From the NCBI GenBank assembly GCA_023053545.1, contig JAKZAN010000001.1:13957325-14021324 (forward strand): 64,000 nucleotides of DNA. The letters are read 5' to 3'. Shown one piece after another: positions 1 to 14,400 of this stretch. Every line of letters begins with the position of its first letter. Within the stretch, counting starts at the first letter, position 1. The position numbers and the translations under genes are program-made. A model generated the notes under the pieces. That model made no database searches and had not been told where the DNA came from. It saw nothing but the letters and a program-made list of their open reading frames with translations. The DNA comes from Lepidurus packardi (lineage: Eukaryota; Arthropoda; Branchiopoda; Notostraca; Triopsidae).

Positions 1-3000
1 AATTCAATCAATCCTAAAGAATTAATTCAGTCCGTAAGGAATTAATTCAGTCCGTAATGAATTAATTAAGTACGTAATGAATTAATTAAGTCCGTAAGGA
101 ATTAGTTCAGTATGTAAGGAATTAATTAAGTCCGTAAGAAATAGATTAACTACCTAAGGAATTAATTCAGTCCGTAAGGAATTAATTCAGTCCGTAAGGA
201 ATTAATTCAGTCCGTAAGGAATTAATTCATTCCGTAAGGAATTAATTCATTCCGTAAGGAATTAATTCATTCCGTAATGAATTAATTAAGTCCGTAAGGA
301 ATTAATCCATTCCGTAAGGAAATAATTCAGTCCGTAAGGAATTAAGTCAGTCCGTAAAGAATTAATTCAGTCCGTAAGGAATTAGTTCAGTCCGTAAGGA
401 ATTAATTAAGTCCCTAAGGAATTAATTCAGTCTGTAATGAATTAATTCAGTCCGTAAGGAATAAATTCAGTTTGTAATGGATTAATTAAGTCCGTAATGA
501 ATTAATTCAGTCCGTAAGAAATTAATTTAGTCCGTAAGGAATTAATTAAGTACCTAAGGAATTAATTAAGTACCTAAGGAATTAATTTAGTCCGTAAGGA
601 ATTGATTCATTCCGTAAGGAATTAATTATTTCCGTAAGGAAATAATTCAGTCCGTAAGGAATTAATTCAGTCCGTAAAGAATTAATTCAGTCCGTAAGGA
701 ATTAGTTCAGTCCGTAAGGAATTAATAAAGTCCGTAAGGAACTAATTAAGTCCGTAAGGAATTGATTAAGTCCACATAGAATTAATTAAGTCCGTAAGGA
801 ATTAATCCATTCCGTAAGGAAATAATTCAGTCCGTAAGGAATTAATTCAGTCCGTAAAGAATTAATTCAGTCCGTAAGGAATTAGTTCAGTCCGTAAGGA
901 ATTAATTAAGTCCCTAAGGAATTAATTCAGTCTGTAATGAATTAATTCAGTCCGTAAGGAATAAATTCAGTTTGTAATGGATTAATTAAGTCAGTAATGA
1001 ATTAATTCAGTCCGTAAGAAATTAATTTAGTCCGTAAGGAATTAATTAAGTACCTAAGGAATTAATTAAGTACCTAAGGAATTAATTCAGTCCGTAAGGA
1101 ATTGATTCATTCCGTAAGGAATTAATTCTTTCCGTAAGGAATTAATTCAGTCCGTAAGGAATTAATTCATTCCGTAAGGAATTAATTCATTCCGTAAGGA
1201 ATTAATTCATTCCGAAATGAATTAATTAAGTCCGTAAGGAATTAATTCAGTCCGTAAGGAATTAGTTCAGTCCGTAAGGAATTAATTAAGTCCGTAAGGA
1301 AATAATTCTGTCCGTAAGGAATTAATTCAGTCCGTAAAGAATTAATTCAGTCCGTAAGGAATTAGTTCAGTCCGTAAGGAATTAATTCAGTCCGTAAGGA
1401 ATAAATTCAGTTTGTAATGGATTAATTAGGTCCGTAAGGAATTAATTCAGTCCGTAAGGAATTATTCAGCCCGTAAGGAATTAATTCAGTAAATAGGGAA
1501 TTCAATCAATCCTAAAGAATTAATTCAGTCCGTAAGGAATTAATTCAGTCCGTAATGAATTAATTAAGTACGTAATGAATTAATTAAGTCCGTAAGGAAT
1601 TAGTTCAGTATGTAAGGAATTAATTAAGTCCGTAAGAAATAGATTAACTACCTAAGGAATTAATTCAGTCCGTAAGGAATTAATTCAGTCCGTAAGGAAT
1701 TAATTCATTCCGTAAGGAATTAATTCATTCCGTAAGGAATTAATTCATTCCGTAATGAATTAATTAAGTCCGTAAGGAATTAATCCATTCCGTAAGGAAA
1801 TAATTCAGTCCGTAAGGAATTAATTCAGTCCGTAAAGAATTAATTCAGTCCGTAAGGAATTAGTTCAGTCCGTAAGGAATTAATTAAGTCCCTAAGGAAT
1901 TAATTCAGTCTGTAATGAATTAATTCAGTCCGTAAGGAATAAATTCAGTTTGTAATGGATTAATTAAGTCCGTAATGAATTAATTCAGTCCGTAAGAAAT
2001 TAATTTAGTCCGTAAGGAATTAATTAAGTACCTAAGGAATTAATTAAGTACCTAAGGAATTAATTTAGTCCGTAAGGAATTGATTCATTCCGTAAGGAAT
2101 TAATTATTTCCGTAAGGAAATAATTCAGTCCGTAAGGAATTAATTCAGTCCGTAAAGAATTAATTCAGTCCGTAAGGAATTAGTTCAGTCCGTAAGGAAT
2201 TAATAAAGTCCGTAAGGAACTAATTAAGTCCGTAAGGAATTGATTAAGTCCACATAGAATTAATTAAGTCCGTAAGGAAGTAATTAAGTCCGTATTGAAT
2301 TAATTCAGTCCGTAAGGAATTAATTCAGTCTGTAAGGATTTCAATCAATCCTAAAGAATCCGTAAGAAATAGATTAACTCCTAAGGAATTAATTCAGTCC
2401 GTAAGGAATTAATTCAGTCCGTAAGGAATTAATTCATTCCGTAAGGAATTAATTCATTCCGTAAGGAATTAATTCATTCATTAATGAAATAATTAAGTCC
2501 GTAAGGAATTAATCCATTCCGTAAGGAAATAATTCAGTCCGTAAGGAATTAATTCAGTCCGTAAAGAATTAATTCAGTCCGTAAGGAATTAGTTCAGTCC
2601 GTAAGGAATTAATTAAGTCCCTAAGGAATTAATTCAGTCTGTAATGAATTAATTCAGTCCGTAAGGAATAAATTCAGTTTGTAATGGATTAATTAAGTCC
2701 GTAATGAATTAATTCAGTCCGTAAGAAATTAATTTAGTCCGTAAGGAATTAATTAAGTACCTAAGGAATTAATTAAGTACCTAAGGAATTAATTCAGTCC
2801 GTAAGGAATCGATTCATTCCGTAAGGAATTAATTCTTTCCGTAAGGAAATAATTCAGTCCGTAAGGAATTAATTCAGTCCGTAAAGAAATAATTCAGTCC
2901 GTAAGGAATTAGTTCAGTCCGTAAGGAATTAATAAAGTCCGTAAGGAACTAATTAAGTCCGTACGGAATTGATTAAGTCCACAGAATTAATTAAGTCCGT

Positions 3001-6000
3001 AAGGAAGTAATTAAGTCCGTATTGAATTAATTCAGTCCGTAAGGAATTAATTCATTCCGTAAGGAATTAATTCATTCCGTAAGGAATTAATTCATTCCGA
3101 AATGAATTAATTAAGTCCGTAAGGAATTAATTCAGTCCGTAAGGAATTAGTTCAGTCCGTAAGGAATTAATTAAGTCCGTAAGGAAATAATTCTGTCCGT
3201 AAGGAATTAATTCAGTCCGTAAAGAATTAATTCAGTCGGTAAGGAATTAGTTCAGTCCGTAAGGAATTAATTCAGTCCGTAAGGAATAAATTCAGTTTGT
3301 AATGGATTAATTAAGTCCGTAATGAATTATTTCAGTCCATAAGGAATTAATTCAGTCCGTAAGGAATAAATTCAGTTTGTAATGGATTAATTAGGTCCGT
3401 AATGAATTAATTCAGTTTGTAAGAAATTAACTAAGTACCTAATCAGTCCGTAAGGAATTAATTCAGTCCGTAAGGAATTAATTCAGTCCGTAAGGAATTA
3501 TTCAGCCCGTAAGGAATTAATTCAGTAAATAGGGAATTCAATCAATCCTAAAGAATTAATTCAGTCCGTAAGGAATTAATTCAGTCCGTAATGAATTAAT
3601 TAAGTACGTAATGAATTAATTAAGTCCGTAAGGAATTAGTTCAGTATGTAAGGAATTAATTAAGTCCGTAAGAAATAGATTAACTACCTAAGGAATTAAT
3701 TCAGTCCGTAAGGAATTAATTCAGTCCGTAAGGAATTAATTCAGTCCGTAAGGAATTAATTCATTCCGTAAGGAATTAATTCATTCCGTAAGGAATTAAT
3801 TCATTCCGTAATGAATTAATTAAGTCCGTAAGGAATTAATCCATTCCGTAAGGAAATAATTCAGTCCGTAAGGAATTAATTCAGTCCGTAAAGAATTAAT
3901 TCAGTCCGTAAGGAATTAGTTCAGTCCGTAAGGAATTAATTAAGTCCCTAAGGAATTAATTCAGTCTGTAATGAATTAATTCAGTCCGTAAGGAATAAAT
4001 TCAGTTTGTAATGGATTAATTAAGTCCGTAATGAATTAATTCAGTCCGTAAGAAATTAATTTAGTCCGTAAGGAATTAATTAAGTACCTAAGGAATTAAT
4101 TAAGTACCTAAGGAATTAATTTAGTCCGTAAGGAATTGATTCATTCCGTAAGGAATTAATTATTTCCGTAAGGAAATAATTCAGTCCGTAAGGAATTAAT
4201 TCAGTCCGTAAAGAATTAATTCAGTCCGTAAGGAATTAGTTCAGTCCGTAAGGAATTAATAAAGTCCGTAAGGAACTAATTAAGTCCGTAAGGAATTGAT
4301 TAAGTCCACATAGAATTAATTAAGTCCGTAAGGAAGTAATTAAGTCCGTATTGAATTAATTCAGTCCGTAAGGAATTAATTCAGTCTGTAAGGATTTCAA
4401 TCAATCCTAAAGAATTCGTAAGAAATAGATTAACTCCTAAGGAATTAATTCAGTCCGTAAGGAATTAATTCAGTCCGTAAGGAATTAATTCATTCCGTAA
4501 GGAATTAATTCATTCCGTAAGGAATTAATTCATTCATTAATGAAATAATTAAGTCCGTAAGGAATTAATCCATTCCGTAAGGAAATAATTCAGTCCGTAA
4601 GGAATTAATTCAGTCCGTAAAGAATTAATTCAGTCCGTAAGGAATTAGTTCAGTCCGTAAGGAATTAATTAAGTCCCTAAGGAATTAATTCAGTCTGTAA
4701 TGAATTAATTCAGTCCGTAAGGAATAAATTCAGTTTGTAATGGATTAATTAAGTCCGTAATGAATTAATTCAGTCCGTAAGAAATTAATTTAGTCCGTAA
4801 GGAATTAATTAAGTACCTAAGGAATTAATTAAGTACCTAAGGAATTAATTCAGTCCGTAAGGAATCGATTCATTCCGTAAGGAATTAATTCTTTCCGTAA
4901 GGAAATAATTCAGTCCGTAAGGAATTAATTCAGTCCGTAAAGAAATAATTCAGTCCGTAAGGAATTAGTTCAGTCCGTAAGGAATTAATAAAGTCCGTAA
5001 GGAACTAATTAAGTCCGTACGGAATTGATTAAGTCCACAGAATTAATTAAGTCCGTAAGGAAGTAATTAAGTCCGTATTGAATTAATTCAGTCCGTAAGG
5101 AATTAATTCAGTCTGTAAGGATTTCAATCAATCCTAAAGAATTAATTCAGTCCGTAAGGAATAAATTCAGTTTGTAATGGATTAATTCATTCCGTAATGA
5201 ATTAATTAAGTCCGTAAGGAATTAATCCATTCCGTAAGGAAATAATTAAGTCCGTAAGGAATTAATTCAGTCCGTAAAGAATTAATTCAGTCCGTAAGGA
5301 ATTAGTTCAGTCCGTAAGGAATTAATTCAGTCCGTAAGGAATAAATTCAGTTTGTAATGGATTAATTAAGTCCGTAATGAATTATTTCAGTCCATAAGGA
5401 ATTAATTCAGTCCGTAAGGAATAAATTCAGTTTGTAATGGATTAATTAGGTCCGTAATGAATTAATTCAGTTTGTAAGAAATTAACTAAGTACCTAATCA
5501 GTCCGTAAGGAATTAATTCAGTCCGTAAGGAATTAATTCAGTCCGTAAGGAATTATTCAGCCCGTAAGGAATTAATTCAGTAAATAGGGAATTCAATCAA
5601 TCCTAAAGAATTAATTCAGTCCGTAAGGAATTAATTCAGTCCGTAATGAATTAATTAAGTCCGTAAGGAATTAGTTCAGTATGTAAGGAATTAATTAAGT
5701 CCGTAAGAAATAGATTAACTACCTAAGGAATTAATTCAGTCCGTAAGGAATTAATTCAGTCCGTAAGGAATTAATTCATTCCGTAAGGAATTGATTAAGT
5801 CCACATAGAATTAATTAAGTCAGTAAGGAAGTAATTAAGTCCGTATTGAATTAATTCAGTCCGTAAGGAATTAATTCAGTCTGTAAGGATTTCAATCAAT
5901 CCTAAAGAATCCGTAAGAAATAGATTAACTCCTAAGGAATTAATTCAGTCCGTAAGGAATTAATTCAGTCCGTAAGGAATTAATTCATTCCGTAAGGAAT

Positions 6001-9000
6001 TAATTCATTCCGTAAGGAATTAATTCATTCATTAATGAATTAATTAAGTCCGTAAGGAATTAATCCATTCCGTAAGGAAATAATTCAGTCCGTAAGGAAT
6101 TAATTCAGTCCGTAAAGAATTAATTCAGTCCGTAAGGAATTAGTTCAGTCCGTAAGGAATTAATTAAGTCCCTAAGGAATTAATTCAGTCTGTAATGAAT
6201 TAATTCAGTCCGTAAGGAATAAATTCAGTTTGTAATGGATTAATTAAGTCCGTAATGAATTAATTCAGTCCGTAAGAAATTAATTTAGTCCGTAAGGAAT
6301 TAATTAAGTACCTAAGGAATTAATTCAGTCCGTAAGGAATCGATTCATTCCGTAAGGAATTAATTCTTTCCGTAAGGAAATAATTCAGTCCGTAAGGAAT
6401 TAATTCAGTCCGTAAAGAAATAATTCAGTCCGTAAGGAATTAGTTCAGTCCGTAACGAATTAATAAAGTCCGTAAGGAACTAATTAAGTCCGTACGGAAT
6501 TGATTAAGTCCACAGAATTAATTAAGTCCGTAAGGAAGTAATTAAGTCCGTATTGAATTAATTCAGTCCGTAAGGAATTAATTCAGTCTGTAAGGATTTC
6601 AATCAATCCTAAAGAATTAATTCAGTCCGTAAGGAATAAATTCAGTTTGTAATGGATTAATTCATTCCGTAATGAATTAATTAAGTCCGTAAGGAATTAA
6701 TTCAGTCCGTAAAGAATTAATTCAGTCCGTAAGGAATTAGTTCAGTCCGTAAGGAATTAATTCAGTCCGTAAAGAATTAATTAATTAATTAAGGAATTAA
6801 CTAAGTCCGTAAGGAAATAATTCAGTCCGTAAGGAATAAATTCAGTTTGTAATGGATTAATTCAGTCCGTAAGGAATTAATTAAGTACCTAATCAATTAA
6901 TTAAGTCCGTAAGGAATTAATTCATACCGTAAGGAAATAATGCAGTCCGCAAGGAATTAATTCAGTCCGTAAGGAATTATTCAGCCCCTAAGGAATTAAT
7001 TCAGTAAATAAGGAATTCAATCAATCCTAAAGAATTAATTCATTCCGTAAGGAATTAGTTCATTCCGTAAGGAATTAATTCATTCCGTAATGAATTAATT
7101 AAGTCCGTAAAGAATTAATCCATTCCGTAAGGAAATAATTCAGTCCGTAAGGAATTAATTCAGTCCGTAAAGAATTAATTCAGTCCGTAAGGAATTAGTT
7201 CAGTCCGTAAGGAATTAATTAAGTCCGTAAGGAATTAATTCAGTCCGTTAGGAATTAATTAAGTAATTAAGGAATTAACTAAGTCCGTAAGGAAATAATT
7301 CAGTCCGTAAGGAATAAATTCAGTTTGTAATGGATTAATTAAGTTCGTAATGAATTATTTCAGTCCGTCAGGAATTTATTCAGTCCGTAAAGAATTAATT
7401 CAGTCCGTAAGGAATAAGTTCAGTCCGTAAGGAATTAATTCAGTCCGTAAGGAATAAATTCAGTTTGTAATGGATTAATTAAGTCCGTAATGAATTATTT
7501 CAGTCCGTAAGGAATTAATTCAGTCCGTAAGGAATTAATTCAGTCCGTAAGGAATTAGTTCAGTCCGTAAGGAATTAATTAAGTCCGTAAGGAATTAATT
7601 CAGTCCGTTAGGAATTAATTAAGTAATTAAGGAATTAACTAAGTACTAATTAACTACTAATTAACTACTAATTAACTAAGAACTAATTAAGTCCGTAAGG
7701 AATGGATTAAGTCCATATAGAATTAATTAAGTCCGTAAGGAAGTAATTAAGTCCGTATTGAATTACCTAATCAATTAATTCAGTTCGTAAGGAATTAATT
7801 CAGTCCGTAAGGAATTAATTCAGTCCGTAAGGAATTAATTCATACCGTAAGGAATTAATGCAGTCCGCAAGGAATTAATTCAGTCCGTAAGGAATTATTT
7901 AAATCCGTAAGGAATTAATTCAGTCCGTAAGGAATTAATTCAGTCCGCAAGGAATTATTCAGCCCCTAAGGAATTAATTCAGTAAATAAGGAATTCAATC
8001 AATCCTAAAGAATTAATTCATTCCGTAAGGAATTAATTCATTCCGTAAGGAATTAATTCATTCCGTAATGAATTAATTAAGTCCGTAATGAATTAATCCA
8101 TTCCGTAAGGAAATAATTCAGTCCGTAAGGAATTAATTCAGTCCGTAAAGAATTAATTCAGTCCGTAAGGAATAAATTCAGTTTGTAATGGATTAATTAG
8201 GTCCGTAATGAATTAATTCAGTCCGTAAGAAATTAACTAAGTACCTAATCAATTAATTCAGTCCGTAAGGAATTAATTCAGTCCGTAAGGAATTAATTCA
8301 TACCGTAAGGAATTAATGCAGTCCGCAAGGAATTAATTCAGTCCGTAAGGAATTAATTAAGTCCGTAAGGAATTAATTCAGTCCGTAAGGAATTATTCAG
8401 CCCGTAAGGAATTAATTCAGTAAATAAGGAATTCAATCAATCCTAAAGAATTAATTCAGTCCGTAAGGAATTAATTCAGTCCGTAATGAATTAATTAAGT
8501 ACGTAATGAATTAATTAAGTCCGTAAGGAATTAGTTCAGTATGTAAGGAATTAATTAAGTCCGTAAGAAATAGAATAACTACCTAAGGAATTAATTCAGT
8601 CCGTAAGGAATTAATTCAGTCCGTAAGGAATTAATTCATTCCGTAAGGAATATTTTAAGTCCGTAAGGAAATAATTCAGTCTGTAATGAATTAATTCAGT
8701 CCGTAAGGAATAAATTCAGTTTGTAATGGATTAATTAAGTCCGTAATGAATTAATTCCGTCCGTAAGAAATTAATTTAGTCCGTAAGGAATTAATTAAGT
8801 ACCTAAGGAATTAATTAAGTACCTAAGGAATTAATTCAGTCCGTAAGGAATTGATTCATTCCGTAAGGAATTAATTCATTCCTTAAGGAAATAATTCAGT
8901 CCGTAAGGAATTAATTCAGTCCGTAAAGAATTAATTCAGTCCGTAAGGAATTAGTTCAGTCCGTAAGGAATTAATTAAGTCCGTAAGGAATTAATTCAGT

Positions 9001-9767
9001 CCGTTAGGAATTAATTAAGTAATTAAGGAATTAACTAAGTCCGTAAGGAAATAATTCTTTCCGTAAGGAATTAATTCAGTCCGTAAAGAATTAATTCAGT
9101 CCGTAAGGAATTAGTTCAGTCCGTAAGGAATTAATTCAGTCCGTAAGGAATAAATTCAGTTTGTAATGGATTAATTAAGTCCGTAATGAATTATTTCAGC
9201 CCGTAAGGAATTAATTCAGTAAATAAGGAATTCAATCAATCCTAAAGAATTAATTCAGTCCTTAAGGAATTAATTCAGTCCGTAATGAATTAATTAAGTC
9301 CGTAAGGAATTAATTCAGTCCGTTAGGAATTAATAAAGTAATTAAGGAATTAACTAAGTCCGTAAGGAAATAATTCTTTCCGTAAGGAATTAATTCAGTC
9401 CGTAAAGAATTAATTCAGTCCGTAAGGAATTAATTAAGTCCGTAAGGAATTAATCCATTCCGTAAGGAAATAATTCAGTCCGTAAGGAATTAGTTCAGTC
9501 CGTAAGGAATTAATTAAGTCCGTAAGGAATTAATTCAGTCCGTAATGAATTAATTCAGTCCGTAAGAAATTAATTTAGTCCGTAAGGAATTAATTAAGTA
9601 CCTAAGGAATTAATTAACTACCTAAGGAATTAATTCAGTCCGTAAGGAATTGATTCATTCCGTAAGGAATTAATTCAGTCCGTAAAGAATTAATTCAGTC
9701 CGTAATTAATTAGTTCAGTCCGTAAGGAATTAATTCAGTCCGTAAGGAATAAATTCAGTAAATAAGG
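1..9767 (+). repeat. higher-order repeat family A (about 2.04-2.06 kb and shortened copies)
   Basis: The joint cagtaaata followed by (a/g)ggaattcaatcaatcc recurs with aattcaatcaatcc beginning at 1, 1499, 3535, 5590, 7014, 7992, 8430, 9229 and 9768. Intervals are 1498, 2036, 2055, 1424, 978, 438, 799 and 539 bp. After each of the first joints the same series of variant monomers follows in the same order, for example ...gtacgtaatg..., ...cagtatgtaagg..., ...agaaatagattaac.... The 2036 and 2055 bp units look like full copies and the later ones like internally deleted versions. A sub-repeat of about 730 bp is visible inside the long unit: the variant attaatccattcc lies at 1779 and 2510, and again at 3835 and 4564. 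A 500-bp (25-monomer) repeat links 301 to 801. Confidence 0.85.
7631..7690 (+). repeat. short minisatellite within the array (taactactaat units)
   Basis: Here the 20-bp periodicity breaks down into about three consecutive copies of an 11-bp unit, taactactaat, flanked by related aattaactaag sequence. It appears to be a local expansion of a truncated monomer by slippage. It has no coding content. Confidence 0.7.
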
Positions 9768-10819
9768 AATTCAATCAATCCTAAAGAATTAATTCAGTCC
9801 GTAAGGAATTAATTCAGTCCGTAATGAATTAATTAAGTACGTAATAAATAATTAAGTCCGTAAGGAATTAGTTCAGTCCGTAATGAATTAATTCAGTCCG
9901 TAAGGAATTAATTAAGCCCGTAAGGAATTAATTCAGTCCGTAAGGAATTAATTCAGTCCGTAAGGAATTAATTAAGTCCGTAAGGAATTAATCCATTCCG
10001 TAAGGAAATAATTCAGTCCGTAAGGAATTAGTTCAGTCCGTAAGGAATTAATTAAGTCCGTAAGGAATTAATTCAGTCCGTAAGGAATAAATTCAGTTTG
10101 TAATGGATTAATTAAGTCCGTAATGAATTAATTCAGTCCGTAAGAAATTAATTTAGTCCGTAAGGAATTAATTAAGTACCTAAGGAATTAATTAACTACC
10201 TAAGGAATTAATTAACTACCTAAGGAATTAATTCAGTCCGTAAGGAATTGATTCAGTCCGTATGGAATGAATTCAGTCCGTAAGGAATGAATTCAATCCG
10301 TAAGGAATTAATTCAGTCCGTAAGGAATAAATTCAGTTTGTAATGGATTAATTAAGTCCCCAATGAATTATTTCAGTCCGTAAGGAATTAATTCAGTCCG
10401 TAAGGAATAAATTCAGTTTGTAGTGGATTAATTAAGTCCGTAATGAATTAATTCAGTCCGTAAGAAACTAATTCAGTCCGTAAGGAATTAATTCAGTCCG
10501 TAAGGAGTTAATTCAGTCCGTAAGGAATTATTTAAGTGTGTAAGGGATTCAATCAATCCTAAAGAATTGATTCAGTCCGTAAGGAATTAATTAAGTGTGT
10601 AAGGGATTCATTCAATCCTAAAGAATTGATTCAGTCCGTAATGGATTAATTAAGTCCGTAAAGAATTAATTCAGTCCGTAAGAAATTAATTCAGTCCGTA
10701 AGGAATTAATTAAGTACGTAATGAATTAATTAAGTCCGTAAGGATTTAATTCAGTCCGTAAGGAATTATTTCAGTCCGTAATGAATTAAGTCAGTCCGTA
10801 AGGAATTAATTCAGTCCGT

Positions 10820-11040
10820 AATGAATTAATTAATGAATGAATGGATAAATTAATTCAGTCCGTAATGAATTAATTCAGTCCGTAATGAATTAATTAATGA
10901 ATGAATGGATAAATTAATTCAGTCCGTAATGAATTAATTAATGAATGAATGGATAAATTAATTCAGTCCGTAATGAATGAGTCCGTAATGAATAAGTCCT
11001 TAATGAATGAATTAATTAATTCAGTCCGTAAATAATTATT
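10820..11040 (+). repeat. variant satellite cluster with atgaatgaatggataaatt units
   Basis: Normal monomers alternate with a divergent segment reading taatgaatgaatggataaat, followed by short monomers gagtccgtaatgaataagtcc. The same composite cluster recurs at about 17750-17960, 24090-24200, 25115-25190, 30725-30800, 31467-31540, 32229-32310, 32911-32970 and 33478-33550. It is therefore a reusable module of the array and not a one-off mutation. It occurs only left of the Pao fragment. Confidence 0.8.
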
Positions 11041-11499
11041 TAAGTCCGCAATGAATTATTACATTCCGCAATGAATTAATTCAGTCCGTAAGGAATTAAT
11101 TCAGTCCGTAAAGAATTAATACATTTCCTAAGGAATTAATTCAGTCCGTAAAGAATTAATTCAGTCCGTAAGAAATTAATTCAGTCCGCAAGGAATTAAT
11201 TCAGTCCGTAAGGAATTATTTAAGTGTGTAAGGGATTCAATCAATCCTAAAGAATTGAATCAGTCCGTAATGGATTAATTAAGTACGTAAGGAATTAATT
11301 CTGTCCGTAAGGAATTAATTCAGTCCGTATTGAAATAATTCATTCCGAAAGGTATTAATTCAGTCCGTAAGGAATTAATTCAGTCCGTAAGGAATTAATT
11401 CAGTCCGTAAGGAAATAATTAAGTCCGTAAAGAATTATTTCCGTCCGTAATGAATTAATTAAGTCCGTAAGGAATTAATTCATTCCTTAAGGAATTAAT

Positions 11500-14400
11500 T
11501 CAGTCCGTAATTAATTAGTTAAGTCCGTAAGGAATTAATTCAGTCCGTAGGGAATTAATTCAGTAAGTAAGGAATTCAATCAATCCTAAAGAATTAATTC
11601 AGTCCGTAAGGAATTATTTCAGTCCGTAATGAATTAATTCAGTCCGTAAGGAATTAATTCAGTCCGTAAAGAATTATTTCAGTCCGTAATGAATTAATTC
11701 AGTCCGTAAGGATTTAATTCAGTCCGTAAGGAATTAATTCATTTCCTAAGGAATTAATTCAGTCCGTAAAGAATTAATTCAGTCCGTAAGAAATTAATTC
11801 AGTCCGTAAGGAATGATTTAAGTGTGTAAGGGATTCAATCAATCCTAAAGAATTGATTCAGTCCGTAATGGATTAATTAAGTACGTAAGGAATTAATTCT
11901 GTCCGTAAGGAATTAATTCAGTCCGTAATGAATTAATTCAGTCCGTAATAAATTAATTCAGTCCGTAAGGAATTAATTCAGTAAGTAAGGAATTCAATTT
12001 ATACTAAAGAATTAATTCAGCCCGTAAGGAATTAATTCAGTCCGTAAGGAATTAATTAATTGTGTTAGGGATTTAATCAATCCTAAAGAATTGATTCAGT
12101 CCGTAATGGATTAATTAAGTACGTAAGGAATTAATTCATTCCGTAAGGAATTAATTCAGTCCGTAATGAATTAATTCATTCCGAAAGGTATTAATTCAGT
12201 CCGTAATGAATTAATTCAGTCCGTCAGAAATTAATTCAGTCCGTAAGGAATTAATTAAGTACGTAAGGAATTAATTAAGTCCGTAAGGATTTAATTCAGT
12301 CCGTAAGGAATTATTTCAGTCCGTAATGAATTAATTCAGTCCGTAAGGAATTAATTCAGTCCGTAAAGAATTATTTCAGTCCGTAATGAATTAATTCAGT
12401 CCGTAAGGATTTAATTCAGTCCGTAAGGAATTAATTCATTTCCTAAGGAATTAATTCAGTCCGTAAAGAATTAATTCAGTCCGTAAGAAATTAATTCAGT
12501 CCGTAAGGAATTAATTCAGTCCGTAAGGAATTATTTAAGTGTGTAAGGGATTCAATCAATCCTAAAGAATTGATTCAGTCCGTAATGGATTAATTAAGTA
12601 CGTAAGGAATTAATTCTGTCCGTAAGGAATTAATTCAGTCCGTAATGAATTAATTCAGTCCGTAAGAAATTAATTCAGTCCGTAAGGAATTAATTAATTG
12701 TGTTAGGGATTTAATCAATCCTAAAGAATTGATTCAGTCCGTAATGGATTAATTAAGTACGTAAAGAATTAATTCAGCCCGTAAGGAATTAATTCAGTCC
12801 GTAAGGAATTAATTAATTGTGTTAGGGATTTAATCAATCCTAAAGAATTGATTCAGTCCGTAATGGATTAATTAAGTACGTAAGGAATTAATTCATTCCC
12901 TAAGGAATTAATTCAGTCCGTAATGAATTAATTCAGTCCGTCAGAAATTAATTCAGTCCGTAAGGAATTAATTAAGTACGTAAGGAATTAATTAAGTCCG
13001 TAAGGATTTAATTCAGTCCGTAAGGAATTATTTCAGTCCGTAATGAATTAATTCAGTCCGTAAGGAATTAATTCAGTCCGTAAAGAATTATTTCAGTCCG
13101 TAATGAATTAATTCAGTCCGTAAGGATTTAATTCAGTCCGTAAGGAATTAATTCATTTCCTAAGGAATTAATTCAGTCCGTAAAGAATTAATTCAGTCAG
13201 TAAGAAATTAATTCAGTCCGTAAGGAATTAATTCAGTCCGTAAGGAATTATTTAAGTGTGTAAGGGATTCAATCAATCCTAAAGAATTGATTCAGTCCGT
13301 AATGGATTAATTAAGTACGTAAGGAATTAATTCTGTCCGTAAGGAATTAATTCAGTCCGTAATGAATTAATTCAGTCCGTAAGAAATTAATTCAGTCCGT
13401 AAGGAATTAATTCAGTAAGTAAGGAATTCAATTTATCCTAAAGAATTAATTCAGCCCGTAAGGAATTATTCAGTCCGAAAGGAATTAATTAATTGTGTAA
13501 GGGATTTAATCAATCCTAAAGAATTGATTCAGTCCGTAATGGATTAATTAAGTACGTAAGGAATTAATTCATTCCGTAAGGAATTAATTCAGTCCGTAAT
13601 GAATTAATTCATTCCGAAATGTATTAATTCAGTCCGTAATGAATTAATTCAGTCCGTAAGGAATTAATTCAGTCCGTAAGGAATTAATTAAGTACGTAAG
13701 GAATTAATTCAGTCCGTAAGGAAATAATTCAGTCCGTAAAGAATTATTTCCGTCAGTAATGAATTAATTAAGTCCGTAAGGAATTAATTCATTCCTTAAG
13801 GAATTAATTCAGTCCGTAATTAATTAGTTAAGTCCGTAAGGAATTAATTCAGTCCGTAGGGAATTAATTCAGTAAGTAAGGAATTCAATCAATCCTAAAG
13901 AATTAATTCAGTCCGTAAGGAATTATTTCAGTCCGTAATGAATTAATTCAGTCCGTAAGGAATTAATTCAGTCCGTAAAGAATTATTTCAGTCCGTAATG
14001 AATTAATTCAGTCCGTAAGGATTTAATTCAGTCCGTAAGGAATTAATTCATTTCCTAAGGAATTAATTCAGTCCGTAAAGAATTAATTCAGTCCGTAAGA
14101 AATTAATTCAGTCCGTAAGGAATGATTTAAGTGTGTAAGGGATTCAATCAATCCTAAAGAATTGATTCAGTCCGTAATGGATTAATTAAGTACGTAAGGA
14201 ATTAATTCTGTCCGTAAGGAATTAATTCAGTCCGTAATGAATTAATTCAGTCCGTAAGAAATTAATTCAGTCCGTAAGGAATTAATTCAGTAAGTAAGGA
14301 ATTCAATTTATCCTAAAGAATTAATTCAGCCCGTAAGGAATTAATTCAGTCCGTAAGGAATTAATTAATTGTGTTAGGGATTTAATCAATCCTAAAGAAT

